NCBI RefSeq assembly: GCF_014203605.1
Contig: NZ_JACHJJ010000025.1
Location: forward strand, 1-64,000
Source of the DNA: Thiemannella venezuelensis
GTDB taxonomy: Bacteria; Actinomycetota; Actinomycetes; Streptosporangiales; Streptosporangiaceae
Reading direction: 5' to 3'
DNA: 64,000 nt
Both the position numbers and the translations under genes were made by a program. Position 1 is the stretch's first letter. The number at the start of each line of letters is the position of its first letter. Below the pieces are notes generated by a model that was not told the DNA's origin, searched no databases, and was given only the letters and a program-made list of their open reading frames with translations. Shown piece after piece: positions 15,854-25,219 of the stretch.

Positions 15854-16714
15854 CCCGGCCTTCAGACCGGGGGTCCTTGACGTGAGTTCCTCGCACTTTG
15901 CTGTTGTGATCCAGGCGTCCGTGACCGTCTCGGAGACGCGCGTCTCAACATTAATCCCACCGGCGGCCGTCCCGGACGTCAGCAGCCGCGCCGCCTCGGC
16001 CAGCCAGGGCCACTCGGTGGCCCAGTGCGCCGCGTCGACCAGGGCGGGACCGCTGCCCGCCTCGATGAACTCGCTCGCCGGGTGGTGGCGCAGGTCGGCG
16101 GTGAGGAACACGTCCACTCCGGCGGCGCGGGCCGTGCCGAGCAGGGAGTCGCCCGCTCCGCCGCTCACCGCGACCCGCAGGACCTCGCGGTCGAGGTCCC
16201 CGGCGACGCGCAGCCCGCCCGCCGTGCCGGGCAGCCCGGCGGCGGCCTGCCGCACGAAGTCGCGCAGGGGCATGGGGGACGGCAGGGAGCCGATGCGGCC
16301 GAGGCCGCGCCGGGGGTCGTCCGCGGAGGGGCTCAGCGGGACCAGCGGGCCGGTCAGGCCGACCGCGCGGGCCAGGGCGTCGGAGACGCCGGGGTCGGCG
16401 ACGTCGGCGTTGGTGTGGGCGGTGTAGAGGGCGACGTCGTTCTTGATCAGGGTGTGGACCAGGCGGCCCTTGAAGGTGGTGGCGGCCACGCTCGTGGTGC
16501 CGCGCAGGTAGAGCGGGTGGTGCGTGACGATCAGGTCGGCGCCCCAGGAGAGCGCCTCGTCGGCGACGGCCGCCACCGGGTCCACCGCGAACAGGACCTT
16601 CCTCACCGGCTGGGACGGGTCGCCGCAGACGAGCCCGACCGCGTCCCACGACTCCGCCCACCGGGGGTCGTACCGGGATTCGAGCTCTCTGATGACGTCG
16701 GCAAGCGTAGGCAC
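15848..16714 (-). CDS. Nif3-like dinuclear metal centre protein
   Basis: The 288-residue protein belongs to the Nif3/YbgI (DUF34, Rv2230c) family, hexameric proteins with two metal ions per subunit. Metal-binding features are VTHHPLY near residue 64, HTNADVADPG near 104, and DAAHWATEWP near 228. The family often acts as a GTP cyclohydrolase I-like or metal-handling protein, but the role is unproven. The C-terminus has been changed: after VTDAWITTAK about 15 residues (to LKAGA) are read from the end hairpin of the IscB element, which replaced the native stop. The extension is short and may be harmless. Confidence 0.9.
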   Translation of the reverse strand: MPTLADVIRELESRYDPRWAESWDAVGLVCGDPSQPVRKVLFAVDPVAAVADEALSWGADLIVTHHPLYLRGTTSVAATTFKGRLVHTLIKNDVALYTAHTNADVADPGVSDALARAVGLTGPLVPLSPSADDPRRGLGRIGSLPSPMPLRDFVRQAAAGLPGTAGGLRVAGDLDREVLRVAVSGGAGDSLLGTARAAGVDVFLTADLRHHPASEFIEAGSGPALVDAAHWATEWPWLAEAARLLTSGTAAGGINVETRVSETVTDAWITTAKCEELTSRTPGLKAGA

Positions 16715-16880
16715 GTGCGCAGACTACCGGCCCGTCCCCGGGGCGGGCGCGGATCCCGCCCCCGGGGGCGCGGGCGCCCCCGGGGATCCCGGCCGGGAAG
16801 GACCCCGGGCGGCCTGTTCCCGAGCGGGCGCGGATCGCCTAGTGTAAGTGAATCCTGACTTCCCCCCGGAGGGCTGCGCA

Positions 16881-18320
16881 ATGGGTCCTGCTGTCGCGAT
16901 CATCGGTGCCGGGTTCGGCGGGCTGTGCATGGCCATCCGGCTCCAGCAGGCCGGCATCGACTCCTACACGGTCTTCGAGAAGGGCCACGACGTCGGGGGC
17001 ACCTGGCGCGACAACACCTATCCGGGAGCGGGCTGCGACATCCCCTCCCACCTGTACTCCTACTCCTTCGAGCGCTACTCCAGCTGGACCCGCCGCTACC
17101 CCGGCCAGCCGGAGATCCTCGCCTACCTGGAGATGTGCGCCGACAAGTACGGCGTGCGCCCGCACCTGCGGCTGAACACCGAGGTCGTCTCGGCCGCCTT
17201 CGACGAGGCGCTGGGCAGGTGGCGGGTGCGCACCGACGGCGGCGAGGAGCTGTTCGACGTGGTGGTCTCGGCCGTGGGCCAGCTCAACCGGCCGCACCTG
17301 CCCGAGATCCCCGGCGGGTCCTCCTTCGCCGGCCCGTCGTTCCACTCCGCCCGCTGGGACCACGCGACGGACCTGACCGGCAGGCGGGTGGCCGTGATCG
17401 GGAGCGGGTCGTCGGCCGCCCAGCTCATCCCGCCGGTGGCCGAGGCCGCCGCGCACCTGGACGTCTTCCAGCGGACCCCCAACTGGGTGATCCCCAAGCC
17501 GGACGCCGCGTTCGGCCCCCTGACGCAGACGGCGTTCCACCGCGTGCCGCTCGTGCAGCGGGCCTACCGCGAGTGGATCTACCGTTACGCCGAGGGCACC
17601 CTCTACCAGGCCCTCGCGGGCGGATGGAGCGCCGGCCTGCTGCGCAAGCGCGCCCTGGAGCACCTGAACGACCAGGTCCCCGACGCCGGGCTGCGGGCCA
17701 GGCTCACCCCGGACTACCCGATCGGCTGCAAGCGGGTCATCATCGACAGCAAGTTCTACCCCGCGCTGACCCGGCCGGACGTGGACGTCGTCACCGACCG
17801 GATCACCCGGATCGTCCCGGAGGGCGTGGAGACCTCGGCCGGGCTCCGCGAGGCCGACGTGATCGTCTACGCGACCGGTTTCCGGACCACCGATTTCCTG
17901 TCCCCGGTCGAGATCACCGGCAGGCAGGGCCGCCGCCTCGGCGACGAGTGGAAGGACGGCGCCGAGGCCTACCTCGGCATCGCGGTTCCGCACTTCCCGA
18001 ACCTGTTCCTGCTCTACGGGCCCAACACCAACCTCGGCCACAACTCGATCGTCTTCATGATCGAGTGCCAGGTCCGCTACATCATGGGCTGCCTGCCGTA
18101 CCTGGCGGACCGGGGGCCGATGGAGGTGCGGCCGGAGGCGATGGAGTCCTGGCGGCGGAGCCTGGAGCGGGCCATGGACGGCATGGTCTGGCAGGCGGGC
18201 TGCGCGAGCTGGTACAAGAACGCGGCGGGCCGGGTGACCAACAACTGGCCGGGCCCGACCCCGCTCTACCGGCGGCTCACCCGGGCGCCGCGCCCGGCGG
18301 CGTTCCGCTTCGCGCGCTGA
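16881..18320 (+). CDS. Flavin monooxygenase, Baeyer-Villiger type
   Basis: The protein (479 residues) is an FAD- and NADPH-dependent monooxygenase. The FAD site GAGFGG lies at residues 9-14 and the NADPH site GSGSSA at 174-179. The Baeyer-Villiger fingerprint FxGxxxHxxxW(D) lies at 149-160, with Phe149, His155 and Trp159. DVIVYATGF near 330 completes the family pattern. It would insert oxygen beside a ketone or oxidise a heteroatom; the substrate is unknown. The ATG at 16881 follows CGGAGGG at good spacing. The gene stands alone upstream of the dipeptidase gene. Confidence 0.9.
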   Translation: MGPAVAIIGAGFGGLCMAIRLQQAGIDSYTVFEKGHDVGGTWRDNTYPGAGCDIPSHLYSYSFERYSSWTRRYPGQPEILAYLEMCADKYGVRPHLRLNTEVVSAAFDEALGRWRVRTDGGEELFDVVVSAVGQLNRPHLPEIPGGSSFAGPSFHSARWDHATDLTGRRVAVIGSGSSAAQLIPPVAEAAAHLDVFQRTPNWVIPKPDAAFGPLTQTAFHRVPLVQRAYREWIYRYAEGTLYQALAGGWSAGLLRKRALEHLNDQVPDAGLRARLTPDYPIGCKRVIIDSKFYPALTRPDVDVVTDRITRIVPEGVETSAGLREADVIVYATGFRTTDFLSPVEITGRQGRRLGDEWKDGAEAYLGIAVPHFPNLFLLYGPNTNLGHNSIVFMIECQVRYIMGCLPYLADRGPMEVRPEAMESWRRSLERAMDGMVWQAGCASWYKNAAGRVTNNWPGPTPLYRRLTRAPRPAAFRFAR

Positions 18321-18406
18321 GCGGCGGGACGGGCGCGGGCCGGATGTCACGGCGCCGCCGGGCCGGTAGGGTCCCGGACACAGCCACCGTGAGGAAGGAC
18401 CCGCCC

Positions 18407-19453
18407 GTGTCCGCCGCCGCCGACCTCCACCACGACGCCGTCGTCGCCGACACCCACAACGACCTGCTGATGGCGGTGACGGCCCGGCCGCCGGAGCGGT
18501 GGGCCCCGTTCTTCCGCGAGCGCTGGCTGCCCCAGCTCCGCGAGGGCGGGGTGGACCTGCAGGTGCTGCCGGTCTTCGTCGACGAGCAGTACCGGCCGGA
18601 GGGCGCGCTCCGGCAGACCCTGCGCATGATCGAGTGCGCGCACGCGCTGGCCGAGGGCAACGCCGACGAGGTACGGCTCTGCACGGACGGCGCCGAGGTC
18701 GACCAGGCGCTCGCCGAGGGCAGGATCGCCCTGGTCCTGGCGCTGGAGAGCATGCCGGGCCTGGACGCGAGCGTGGAGCTGCTGCCCACCCTGCACCGGC
18801 TGGGCGTGCGGATCGCCTCGATCGCGCACTGGGGCCGTACGGCTCTGGCCGACGGCAGCGGCGAGGACGCCACCGGGAGCAGGCTGACGGCGGCGGGCGT
18901 GGCGGCGGTCCGGGAGATGGAGCGCCTGGGGATGATCTTCGATGTCTCCCACCTGGGCGCGGCGGGCGTCGAACACGTGCTGGAGCTGGCCTCCCGCCCG
19001 GTCGTGGCGACCCACTCGTCGGCCCGCGCCCTGCGCGACCACCACCGCAACCTGACCGACGAGCAGATCCGGGGCGTCGCCGCGACCGGCGGCGTGGTCT
19101 GCGTGAACTTCCTGGCGGCCTTCCTCTCGGAGGACCCGGCCGAGTACACGGCCGACCGCCTGGTGGACCACATCGCGCACGTCGCGGGCGTCGCCGGGAT
19201 CGACCATGTCGGGCTGGGCCCCGACTTCGTCCGCGAGGTCCTGCACGACGTGACCCCGCCCTGCTGCGAGTTCAGCGTCAGCGGCCTCGACGTGATGGCG
19301 ACCGTGCCCGGCCTCGACGGGCCGCGCGGCCTGCCCCTGCTCACCGAGGCGCTGGACAAGCACGGCTTCGCGGAGGAGGAGATCGTCAAGATCCTCGGCG
19401 ACAACGTGCTGCGCCTGTTCCGCGCGGAGCTGGGCAGGCCCGCCTCCGCGTGA
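18407..19453 (+). CDS. Membrane-dipeptidase-like M19 hydrolase
   Basis: The 348-residue enzyme is of the renal-dipeptidase (peptidase M19) family, zinc hydrolases that cleave dipeptides and related amides. Metal ligands are visible in VADTHNDLL (His and Asp near residue 17), in the LALES glutamate near 112, and in FDVSHLG and VATHSSAR further on. GLGPDFV (near 271) marks the last active-site loop. There is no signal peptide, so it should act in the cytosol. GTG 18407 follows GAGGAAGGA by seven bases; GTG 18389 is a weaker choice. Confidence 0.92.
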   Translation: MSAAADLHHDAVVADTHNDLLMAVTARPPERWAPFFRERWLPQLREGGVDLQVLPVFVDEQYRPEGALRQTLRMIECAHALAEGNADEVRLCTDGAEVDQALAEGRIALVLALESMPGLDASVELLPTLHRLGVRIASIAHWGRTALADGSGEDATGSRLTAAGVAAVREMERLGMIFDVSHLGAAGVEHVLELASRPVVATHSSARALRDHHRNLTDEQIRGVAATGGVVCVNFLAAFLSEDPAEYTADRLVDHIAHVAGVAGIDHVGLGPDFVREVLHDVTPPCCEFSVSGLDVMATVPGLDGPRGLPLLTEALDKHGFAEEEIVKILGDNVLRLFRAELGRPASA

Positions 19454-19517
19454 GGGACGGCCGCGGACCGGCCCCGCCCGCGTGCAGAGGCCGGTCGCGC
19501 GCGAGCGGGCCGCCCGG

Positions 19518-20342
19518 TCAGCCCTTCCAGACGCCGGTGGCGGCGGCCTCGGCCGCGTAGTCGGCGAAGTCGCGGGGCGGGCGGCCCAGCGCGCGCTGGA
19601 CGCCGTCGCCCAGGAAGGCGTTGCGGCCGTCCAGGATCTCGGCGAACATGCCGGCGAACAGCTCCGCCTCCCCGGCCGGCATGCCGTACTCCACCAGCGT
19701 GGCCGCGTACCCGTCGGTGGAGACCGGCAGGTAGCGGACCTCCCGCCCGGATGCCCCGGAGATCTCCGCGGCCGCCTCGGCGAAGGTCAGCAGCCGGGGG
19801 CCGGTCACCTCGTACACCTGTCCCGCGTGCCCGTCCTCGGTGAGCGCCGCGACCGCGACGTCCGCGATGTCCCCGGCGTCGACGAACGGCTCGGCGACCT
19901 CCCCGGCGGGCAGCACGACGGTGCCGCCGAGCACCGGCTCCAGCAGGTGGCCCTCGTCGAAGTTCTGGTTGAACCAGCTCGCGCGCACGACGGTCCACTC
20001 GGCGCCGGAGTCCCGCACCGCCTCCTCGCTGCGCCGGGCGGCCTCCTCGCCCCTGCCGGACAGCAGCACCAGCCGGCGGACACCGGCGTCCGCGGCCCGC
20101 CGGGCCAGCTCGCCGACCGCCTCCACGGCCCCGGGGGCCGCCAGGTCGGGGTAGTAGGTCACGTACGCCGAGTCCGCGCCCCGCAGCACGGGCTCCCAGG
20201 TGGCCGGGTCGGCCCAGTCGAACGGCGGGGTGCCGGAGCGGGAGCCGGGCCGCACCGTCACGCCGCGCTCCCGGAGCCGGTCGGCCACCCGCCGGCCGGT
20301 CTTGCCGTTGCTTCCGATGGCCAAGGTCGTCTTCTCTGTCAT
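19518..20342 (-). CDS. NmrA-like NAD(P)-binding protein
   Basis: This 274-residue protein is an atypical short-chain dehydrogenase fold of the NmrA/YtfG type. The dinucleotide site is AIGSNGKTGRRV at residues 8-19. LVLLSGRGEE (near 95) and VVRASWFNQNF (near 116) are typical of NAD(P)H:quinone oxidoreductase-like members, which bind the cofactor as redox sensors or reduce quinones. The catalytic YxxxK pair of classical SDRs is absent. It is divergent from an AraC-type regulator 95 bases away, which probably controls it. Confidence 0.88.
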   Translation of the reverse strand: MTEKTTLAIGSNGKTGRRVADRLRERGVTVRPGSRSGTPPFDWADPATWEPVLRGADSAYVTYYPDLAAPGAVEAVGELARRAADAGVRRLVLLSGRGEEAARRSEEAVRDSGAEWTVVRASWFNQNFDEGHLLEPVLGGTVVLPAGEVAEPFVDAGDIADVAVAALTEDGHAGQVYEVTGPRLLTFAEAAAEISGASGREVRYLPVSTDGYAATLVEYGMPAGEAELFAGMFAEILDGRNAFLGDGVQRALGRPPRDFADYAAEAAATGVWKG

Positions 20343-20365
20343 GGGAACAGTAGATCCCGGACCCC

Positions 20366-20415
20366 ATGAGACGTTCCATGGCCGAGATGCTCGATTCCAT
20401 GTTCGTGCGTCTCAT
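20366..20415. promoter_or_regulatory. Spaced inverted repeat between divergent genes
   Basis: ATGAGACG at 20366-20373 and CGTCTCAT at 20408-20415 are exact inverted copies 34 bases apart. Between them, TTCCATG occurs twice as a direct repeat. AraC-type regulators bind such spaced half-sites, so this may be the operator shared by the NmrA-like gene and the regulator. Confidence 0.4.
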
Positions 20416-20436
20416 CCGTGATCTATGCTGGGCGGC

Positions 20437-21384
20437 ATGGACGCGCTGGCGGGACTCCTGGACGGGCCGAGGGCGCGGGAGGCGTTCCTGCTCCGCGCGA
20501 TGCTGAGCCCGCCGTGGTCGCTGCGGATCGAGGACCGGGCGCCGATCTCCCTGACGGCCGTGGTGCGCGGCGAGGCGTGGGCGGTCCCCGAGCGGGGCGA
20601 GCCGGTGCCGATGCGCCCCGGGGACGTCGCGATCATGCGCGGCCCCGATCCGTACGTCCTCGCCGACGACCCGGCCACCCCGCCCCAGGTCGTCGTCCAC
20701 CCGGGGCAGCGCTGCACCACCCCGGAGGGCGAGGACCTGTCCGAGGCGATGACCCTGGGCGTGCGGACCTGGGGCAACGACCCGGACGGCCGGATGATGG
20801 CGCTGGTGGGCACCTACCAGCCGCACTCCGAGATCAGCCGGCGGCTGCTGCGGGCGCTGCCCGCGCTGCTGGTCCTGCCCGGCGAAGTGCTGGACAGCCC
20901 GCTCGTCCCGCTGCTCGGGCAGGAGATCACCAGGGACGAGCCGGGCCAGGAGGTCGTCCTCGACCGGCTGCTGGACCTGCTGCTCATCACCGTGCTGCGC
21001 GCCTGGTTCTCCCGCCCGGAGGCCGAGGCCCCGGCCTGGTACCACGCGCTCGGCGACCCGGTGGTGGGCCGGGCGCTCCGGCTGCTCCACGCCCACCCCG
21101 CGCGGCCCTGGACGGTGGCGGACCTCGCCGCCGAGGTCGGCGTCTCCCGGGCGGCGCTCGCCCGTTCCTTCACCTCGCTGGTCGGCGAGCCGCCCATGGC
21201 CTACCTGACGGACTGGCGGCTGACGCTCGCCGCCGACCTGCTGCGCGGCTCCGACGCCACCGTCGGGGCGGTGGCCGCGCGGGTCGGGTACGGCAGCGCC
21301 TTCGCGCTGAGCACCGCCTTCAAGCGGGTGCGCGGCGTCAGCCCTCAGGAGCACCGCCGGACCGCGACAGGTACTCCTCCCTGA
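20437..21384 (+). CDS. AraC-family transcription regulator
   Basis: The protein (315 residues) has an N-terminal cupin sensor domain (about residues 5-180, AraC_binding/cupin_6 type). The C-terminal AraC domain (215-310) has two helix-turn-helices: [19 protein letters not shown] and [20 protein letters not shown], followed by the family end [13 protein letters not shown] 20437 ([10 protein letters not shown]) is chosen because homologues of this class usually begin so; ATG 20425 is also in frame. Its 3' end overlaps the convergent fadD-like gene by 47 bases. The adjacent NmrA-like gene is the likely target. Confidence 0.9.
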   Translation: MDALAGLLDGPRAREAFLLRAMLSPPWSLRIEDRAPISLTAVVRGEAWAVPERGEPVPMRPGDVAIMRGPDPYVLADDPATPPQVVVHPGQRCTTPEGEDLSEAMTLGVRTWGNDPDGRMMALVGTYQPHSEISRRLLRALPALLVLPGEVLDSPLVPLLGQEITRDEPGQEVVLDRLLDLLLITVLRAWFSRPEAEAPAWYHALGDPVVGRALRLLHAHPARPWTVADLAAEVGVSRAALARSFTSLVGEPPMAYLTDWRLTLAADLLRGSDATVGAVAARVGYGSAFALSTAFKRVRGVSPQEHRRTATGTPP

Positions 21385-22816
21385 CCTTCGAGCGGGAGAG
21401 CTTCCCGGTGGGGGTCCGGGGCAGCTCCTCACGGAACTCGATCACCCTCGGGTGCTTGAACCGGGCGAGCCGCGGGCCGAGGTGCTCCAGCAGTTCCTCC
21501 GCCCCCGGCCGGGAGTCCGGCACCACCTGGACGAGCGCGACCACGGTGTGGCCCCACTCGGGGTCCGGCACGCCGATCACCGCGACGTCGGCGACCGCCG
21601 GGTGCTCCAGCAGCGCCGCCTCGATCTCGGCGGGGTAGATGTTCACCCCGCCGGAGATGATCAGATCGGTACGGCGGTCGCAGAGGAACAGGTAGCCCTC
21701 CTTGTCCATGAAGCCGATGTCGCCGGGGGCGTACCACTCCCCCCGCATGCTGGCGGCCGTCTTCCCGGGGTCCTTGTGGTACTCGAAGCCGCCCAGCCCC
21801 GACTTGACGTAGATCATGCCGGGTTCGCCCGCCGGGAGCTCCGCCCCGTTCTCGTCGAGGATCTTCGCCTCGAAGGCGGGGACCGGGCGGCCGACCGTGC
21901 CGGGACGCTCCAGCCACTCGTGCGGCTTGACGGCGAAGGCGATGGCCGACTCGGTGGAGCCGTAGTACTCGTACAGGACCGGCCCCCACCAGTCCATGAT
22001 CCCCTTCTTGACCGCCACCGGGCAGGCCGCCGCGGTGTGGATCACCTGCCGGAGCGAGGAGACGTCGTAGCGCGCCCGGACCTCCGGCGGCAGGAGCAGC
22101 ATCCGGTGGAACATGGTCGGCACCATCATGGCGTTGGTGACCCGGTACCGCCCGACCAGCTCCAGCACGGTCTCCGGCTCGAACTTCGGCGCGACGACCA
22201 GCGTGTGCCCCAGGTGCAGGGCGAACAGGGTGTGCGCGCACGGGGAGGAGTGGTACATCGGCGAGGTCACCAGGTGGACCTCGTCGCCGGGCCGCAGGTC
22301 GCAGACCTCGCCGAGGAACCAGGTGTAGAGCGGGACCGTCGCCTCCGGCTCCGCTCCGGACAGCGGGCGCCGCACCCCCTTGGGGAAGCCGGTGGTGCCG
22401 GAGGTGTACCACATGACGGCGCCGGACGTCCGGTCCTCGGGATCGGTGTCCGGCTGCCCCTCGGCCAGGGCCCCGGCCCCGCCCGCCTCCGGGGTGACCA
22501 CCAGCCGGGAGTCGCTGTCGGCCACGATGTAGTCGATCTCGTTCTGCGTGAGGTGCCAGTTGACCGGGACGTAGTACAGCCCGATCTGACCGGTGGCCAT
22601 CAGCATGGTCACCGCGTCGATCCCGTTGGGCAGCACGCCCGCGACCGCGTCCCCCGCGCGGAGCCCCCGCGCCCGCAGCCCGTGCGAGACCCGGTTGACC
22701 CGGGCGAGCAGCTCTCCGTAGGTGGTCACCGCGCCGTCGGCGTCGATCACCGCCCGGCGGCCGGGGTCGGCCTGCGCGATCCGGTAGAAGCCGGGCAGCC
22801 CGCTGATGTCGGCCAT
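21338..22816 (-). CDS. Acyl-CoA synthetase (FadD-like)
   Basis: The 492-residue protein is an adenylate-forming fatty-acid or related acyl-CoA ligase. It shows the AMP-binding loop [11 protein letters not shown] (137-147), [31 protein letters not shown], and the C-terminal [12 protein letters not shown] with catalytic Lys472. It activates an acid with ATP and CoA. It is the last gene of a minus-strand operon after two acyl-CoA dehydrogenase genes (13-base gap), so the unit should activate and dehydrogenate the same unusual acyl substrate, perhaps branched or sterol-derived. Confidence 0.93.
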   Translation of the reverse strand: MADISGLPGFYRIAQADPGRRAVIDADGAVTTYGELLARVNRVSHGLRARGLRAGDAVAGVLPNGIDAVTMLMATGQIGLYYVPVNWHLTQNEIDYIVADSDSRLVVTPEAGGAGALAEGQPDTDPEDRTSGAVMWYTSGTTGFPKGVRRPLSGAEPEATVPLYTWFLGEVCDLRPGDEVHLVTSPMYHSSPCAHTLFALHLGHTLVVAPKFEPETVLELVGRYRVTNAMMVPTMFHRMLLLPPEVRARYDVSSLRQVIHTAAACPVAVKKGIMDWWGPVLYEYYGSTESAIAFAVKPHEWLERPGTVGRPVPAFEAKILDENGAELPAGEPGMIYVKSGLGGFEYHKDPGKTAASMRGEWYAPGDIGFMDKEGYLFLCDRRTDLIISGGVNIYPAEIEAALLEHPAVADVAVIGVPDPEWGHTVVALVQVVPDSRPGAEELLEHLGPRLARFKHPRVIEFREELPRTPTGKLSRSKVREEYLSRSGGAPEG

Positions 22817-22828
22817 GGATTCTCTCCC

Positions 22829-23905
22829 TTACAGCTCCAGCAGGTCGGCGAGACGGGTCCGGTGGGCGCGCGGCGGGCCGAGGAGCACCTCGTCGGCCTT
22901 GGCGCGCTTGTAGAACAGGTGGGCGTCGTGCTCCCAGGTGAAGCCGATGCCGCCGTGCAGCAGGAGGCTGTCGCGGGCCACCTCGAAGCAGGCCCGGCCC
23001 AGGTAGACCTGGGCGAGCGCGGCGGCGGCGGGCAGCTCGCCGGGGGCCTCGTCGGCGGTCCAGGCGGCGTACCTGACGACCGACTCGGCCTGCTCCAGCT
23101 TGCAGTGCATGTCGGCGAGTTTGTGCTTGACGCCCTGGTAGGAGCCGATGAGCCGGTTGAAGGCGACCCTGATCTTGCTGTAGGCGACGATCGCGTCCAG
23201 CGAGGCCCGCAGCACGCCGAGCTGCTCGGCCGCCACCGCCACCGCCAGCAGGTCCCGCGCCCGTGCCAGGCCCGCCTCGTCGGCGCCCGAGAGGATCCGG
23301 CCCGGGGACCCGTCGAAGGTCACCCTGGCCTGGCGCCGGGTGGGGTCGAGCGTGGTGAGCGCCTCGCGGGCGACGCCCGCGCCGCCGGCCTCCACCGCCA
23401 CCAGGACGGGGCCGTCCGGCGCGGCGGCCTCCACCAGCAGCACGTCGGCGTCCAGTCCGTTGAGCAGGTGCGGCACGGTGCCGCTCAGCGCGGCCCGCCC
23501 GTCCCCGTCCGCCGTGCCGGCGGTCACGCCGGAGGCGGGGGCGAAGGCGGCGGTCACGCGGCCCTCGGCGATGCCGCCGAGCAGTTCCTTGTCCGGCGTC
23601 TGGAGCTGGGTCAGCGCGATCGCGGCGGCGGTGGTGGCCAGGAACGGCCCCGGGAGCAGCGCCGCACCGGTCTCCTCCAGGGCGACCGCGAGCTCGGCGA
23701 ATCCGGCCCCGGCGCCGCCGTACTCCTCGGGGACGATCAGCCCGGACAGGCCCAGCTCGCCGTTGAGCCGCCGGTAGACGGCGGGGTCGTACCCGGTCTC
23801 GGAGTCCATCGCGGCCCGTACGGCGGGCAGCGGCGAGGCGCCGGAGAGGAAGCCGCGGACGGCCTCGCGCAGCTCCCGCTGCTCCGGGGTGAGCACGAGT
23901 TTCAT
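22829..23905 (-). CDS. Acyl-CoA dehydrogenase, small-subunit-like
   Basis: The 358-residue flavoprotein of the FadE family keeps the three-part fold. An N-terminal helical domain carries the YGGAGAG motif near residue 60, but the middle beta domain is divergent and gives LSGTVPHLLNG instead of the usual FAD-binding pattern. The C-terminal domain has the FAD-contacting RVAFNRLIGSYQG and HGGIGFTWEHDAH. Such divergent FadE chains often pair with a second FadE as alpha2beta2 heteromers. The next upstream gene encodes a full FadE, which fits that model. Confidence 0.9.
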   Translation of the reverse strand: MKLVLTPEQRELREAVRGFLSGASPLPAVRAAMDSETGYDPAVYRRLNGELGLSGLIVPEEYGGAGAGFAELAVALEETGAALLPGPFLATTAAAIALTQLQTPDKELLGGIAEGRVTAAFAPASGVTAGTADGDGRAALSGTVPHLLNGLDADVLLVEAAAPDGPVLVAVEAGGAGVAREALTTLDPTRRQARVTFDGSPGRILSGADEAGLARARDLLAVAVAAEQLGVLRASLDAIVAYSKIRVAFNRLIGSYQGVKHKLADMHCKLEQAESVVRYAAWTADEAPGELPAAAALAQVYLGRACFEVARDSLLLHGGIGFTWEHDAHLFYKRAKADEVLLGPPRAHRTRLADLLEL

Positions 23906-23951
23906 GCGAACCGCCCTTCCGCGGAGGCCGTCCGTGCGGTCGTCGGCGTCG

Positions 23952-25154
23952 TCACGAGGCAGGCCCTCCGCTCGTCTTCAGGTCCTTGAACGGCACGTTC
24001 TTGTCCGTGCGCGGCTCGGGGGGCAGGTTCAGCACCCGTTCGCCCACGATGTTGCGCATGATCTCGTTGGTCCCGCCGCCCAGGGCCATCGCGGGGGCGA
24101 GCGCGAGCGAGTGGGCCAGCCGTGCGCCCCCGTCCCCCTCGGCCCCGGAGTGGGCCACGGCCTCCGGCCCGGCCAGCGAGGAGGCCAGGTCGGCCTGGAA
24201 CAGGGTCAGCTCGGCCAGCAGCAGCTTGGCGGCGCTGCCCCGGGCACCGGGGAAGATGCCGGCCTTGGTCTCCTGGGAGAGCCGCTGGTTGAACAGGGCG
24301 AGCGCGCGGGAGCGGACGTAGAGCTCGACGAGCTGGTCCCTGACCAGGGGGTCGCCGGTGTCGGCGGACTCGCGCAGCGCCTCGAAGGCGACCGGGTTGT
24401 CCTTCTGCCCGCTCATGCCGACCCCGCCGGCGATCGAGAGGCGCTCGTGCAGCAGGGTCGTGACCGCGCAGCTCCAGCCGCCGCCGACCTGCCCGACGAG
24501 GTTCTCGGCCGGGATGTGCACGCCGTCGAAGAAGATCTCGTTGAAGTGGGCGCGGCCGGTCATGTCCCGCAGCGGCCGGACGGTGACGCCGGGGGCGTGC
24601 ATGTCCACGATGAACATCGTCAGGCCCTTGTGCTTGGGCACGTCCACGTCGGTCCGGGTGAGCAGCAGGCCCCAGTCCGCGTTCTGGGCGACGGAGGTCC
24701 AGACCTTCTGCCCGTCGACCACCCAGCCGCCGTCGGTCGGCACGGCCCGGGTCTGCAGCGCCGCGACGTCGCTGCCCGCGCCGGGCTCGGAGAAGAGCTG
24801 GCACCAGATCTCCTCGCCGCGCAGCAGCGGCCGGACGTACCGGCGGCGCTGCTCGTCGGTGCCCAGGTCGACCAGGGTCGGCCCGCACATGCCCAGGCCG
24901 ATGGAGAACACGTAGGTCGGCAGCGTGAAGCGCGCCGCCTCGGCGGCGAAGGCCCGTTCCTCCGCCTGGGTCAGGCCCTGCCCGCCCCACTCCGCGGGCC
25001 AGGTGATGCCCGAGTAGCCCGCGTCGTACAGCTCCGCCATGAACGCCTTCGCGGCGGCGACCCCGCCCGCGTCCGGGGTGCCCTCAACTCTGGCCTGGGG
25101 GGCGTTCGCCTCCAGCCAGACTCGGGCACGCCGCCGGTAGTCCTCAAGATCCAT
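23952..25154 (-). CDS. Acyl-CoA dehydrogenase
   Basis: The 400-residue FadE protein has the standard motifs: WPAEWGGQGL near residue 50, QLFSEPGAGSD near 125 (FAD binding), and a C-terminal part ending with the FAD contact GGGTNEIMRNIVGER. It would form an alpha-beta double bond in acyl-CoA using FAD and pass electrons to ETF. It is the first gene of the operon fadE-fadE-fadD. A promoter should lie in the 64-base gap before the DMT gene, which contains the 4-base-arm repeat AGTGCTCACT. Confidence 0.93.
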   Translation of the reverse strand: MDLEDYRRRARVWLEANAPQARVEGTPDAGGVAAAKAFMAELYDAGYSGITWPAEWGGQGLTQAEERAFAAEAARFTLPTYVFSIGLGMCGPTLVDLGTDEQRRRYVRPLLRGEEIWCQLFSEPGAGSDVAALQTRAVPTDGGWVVDGQKVWTSVAQNADWGLLLTRTDVDVPKHKGLTMFIVDMHAPGVTVRPLRDMTGRAHFNEIFFDGVHIPAENLVGQVGGGWSCAVTTLLHERLSIAGGVGMSGQKDNPVAFEALRESADTGDPLVRDQLVELYVRSRALALFNQRLSQETKAGIFPGARGSAAKLLLAELTLFQADLASSLAGPEAVAHSGAEGDGGARLAHSLALAPAMALGGGTNEIMRNIVGERVLNLPPEPRTDKNVPFKDLKTSGGPAS

Positions 25155-25206
25155 ACCCGCTCCAATCAGTGCTCACTTACTCTAACGAGCGGGCGATCAG
25201 TCGTAC

Positions 25207-25219
25207 AGAGCATTGCTCT
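25207..25219. promoter_or_regulatory. Short palindrome between fadE operon and DMT gene
   Basis: AGAGCA-T-TGCTCT is perfect apart from its single central base. It covers the stop of the DMT gene and lies about 55 bases upstream of the fadE start. AGTG-CT-CACT lies between them. Either could be an operator of a TetR-type lipid regulator; none is encoded nearby. Confidence 0.35.

Larger units (their letters stand above)
14860..15895 (-). mobile_element. Decayed IscB-carrying insertion sequence (IS200/IS605-like)
   Basis: The element lies between two genes that are normally adjacent. Hairpins of the same sequence and orientation mark both ends: CCCCGGCC-TTCA-GGCCGGGG at 14879-14898 and CCCCGGCC-TTCA-GACCGGGG at 15853-15872. 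It holds only iscB remains and no TnpA transposase, so it was a non-autonomous passenger. End positions are estimated from the hairpins and from where the flanking reading frames change. Confidence 0.75.

Noticed and set aside
18277-21432. Minus-strand open frame of more than 1000 codons
   Set aside because: It runs antisense to the dipeptidase and AraC genes and out of frame across the NmrA-like gene. It has arginine- and alanine-rich sequence without domains, as GC-rich DNA often produces.
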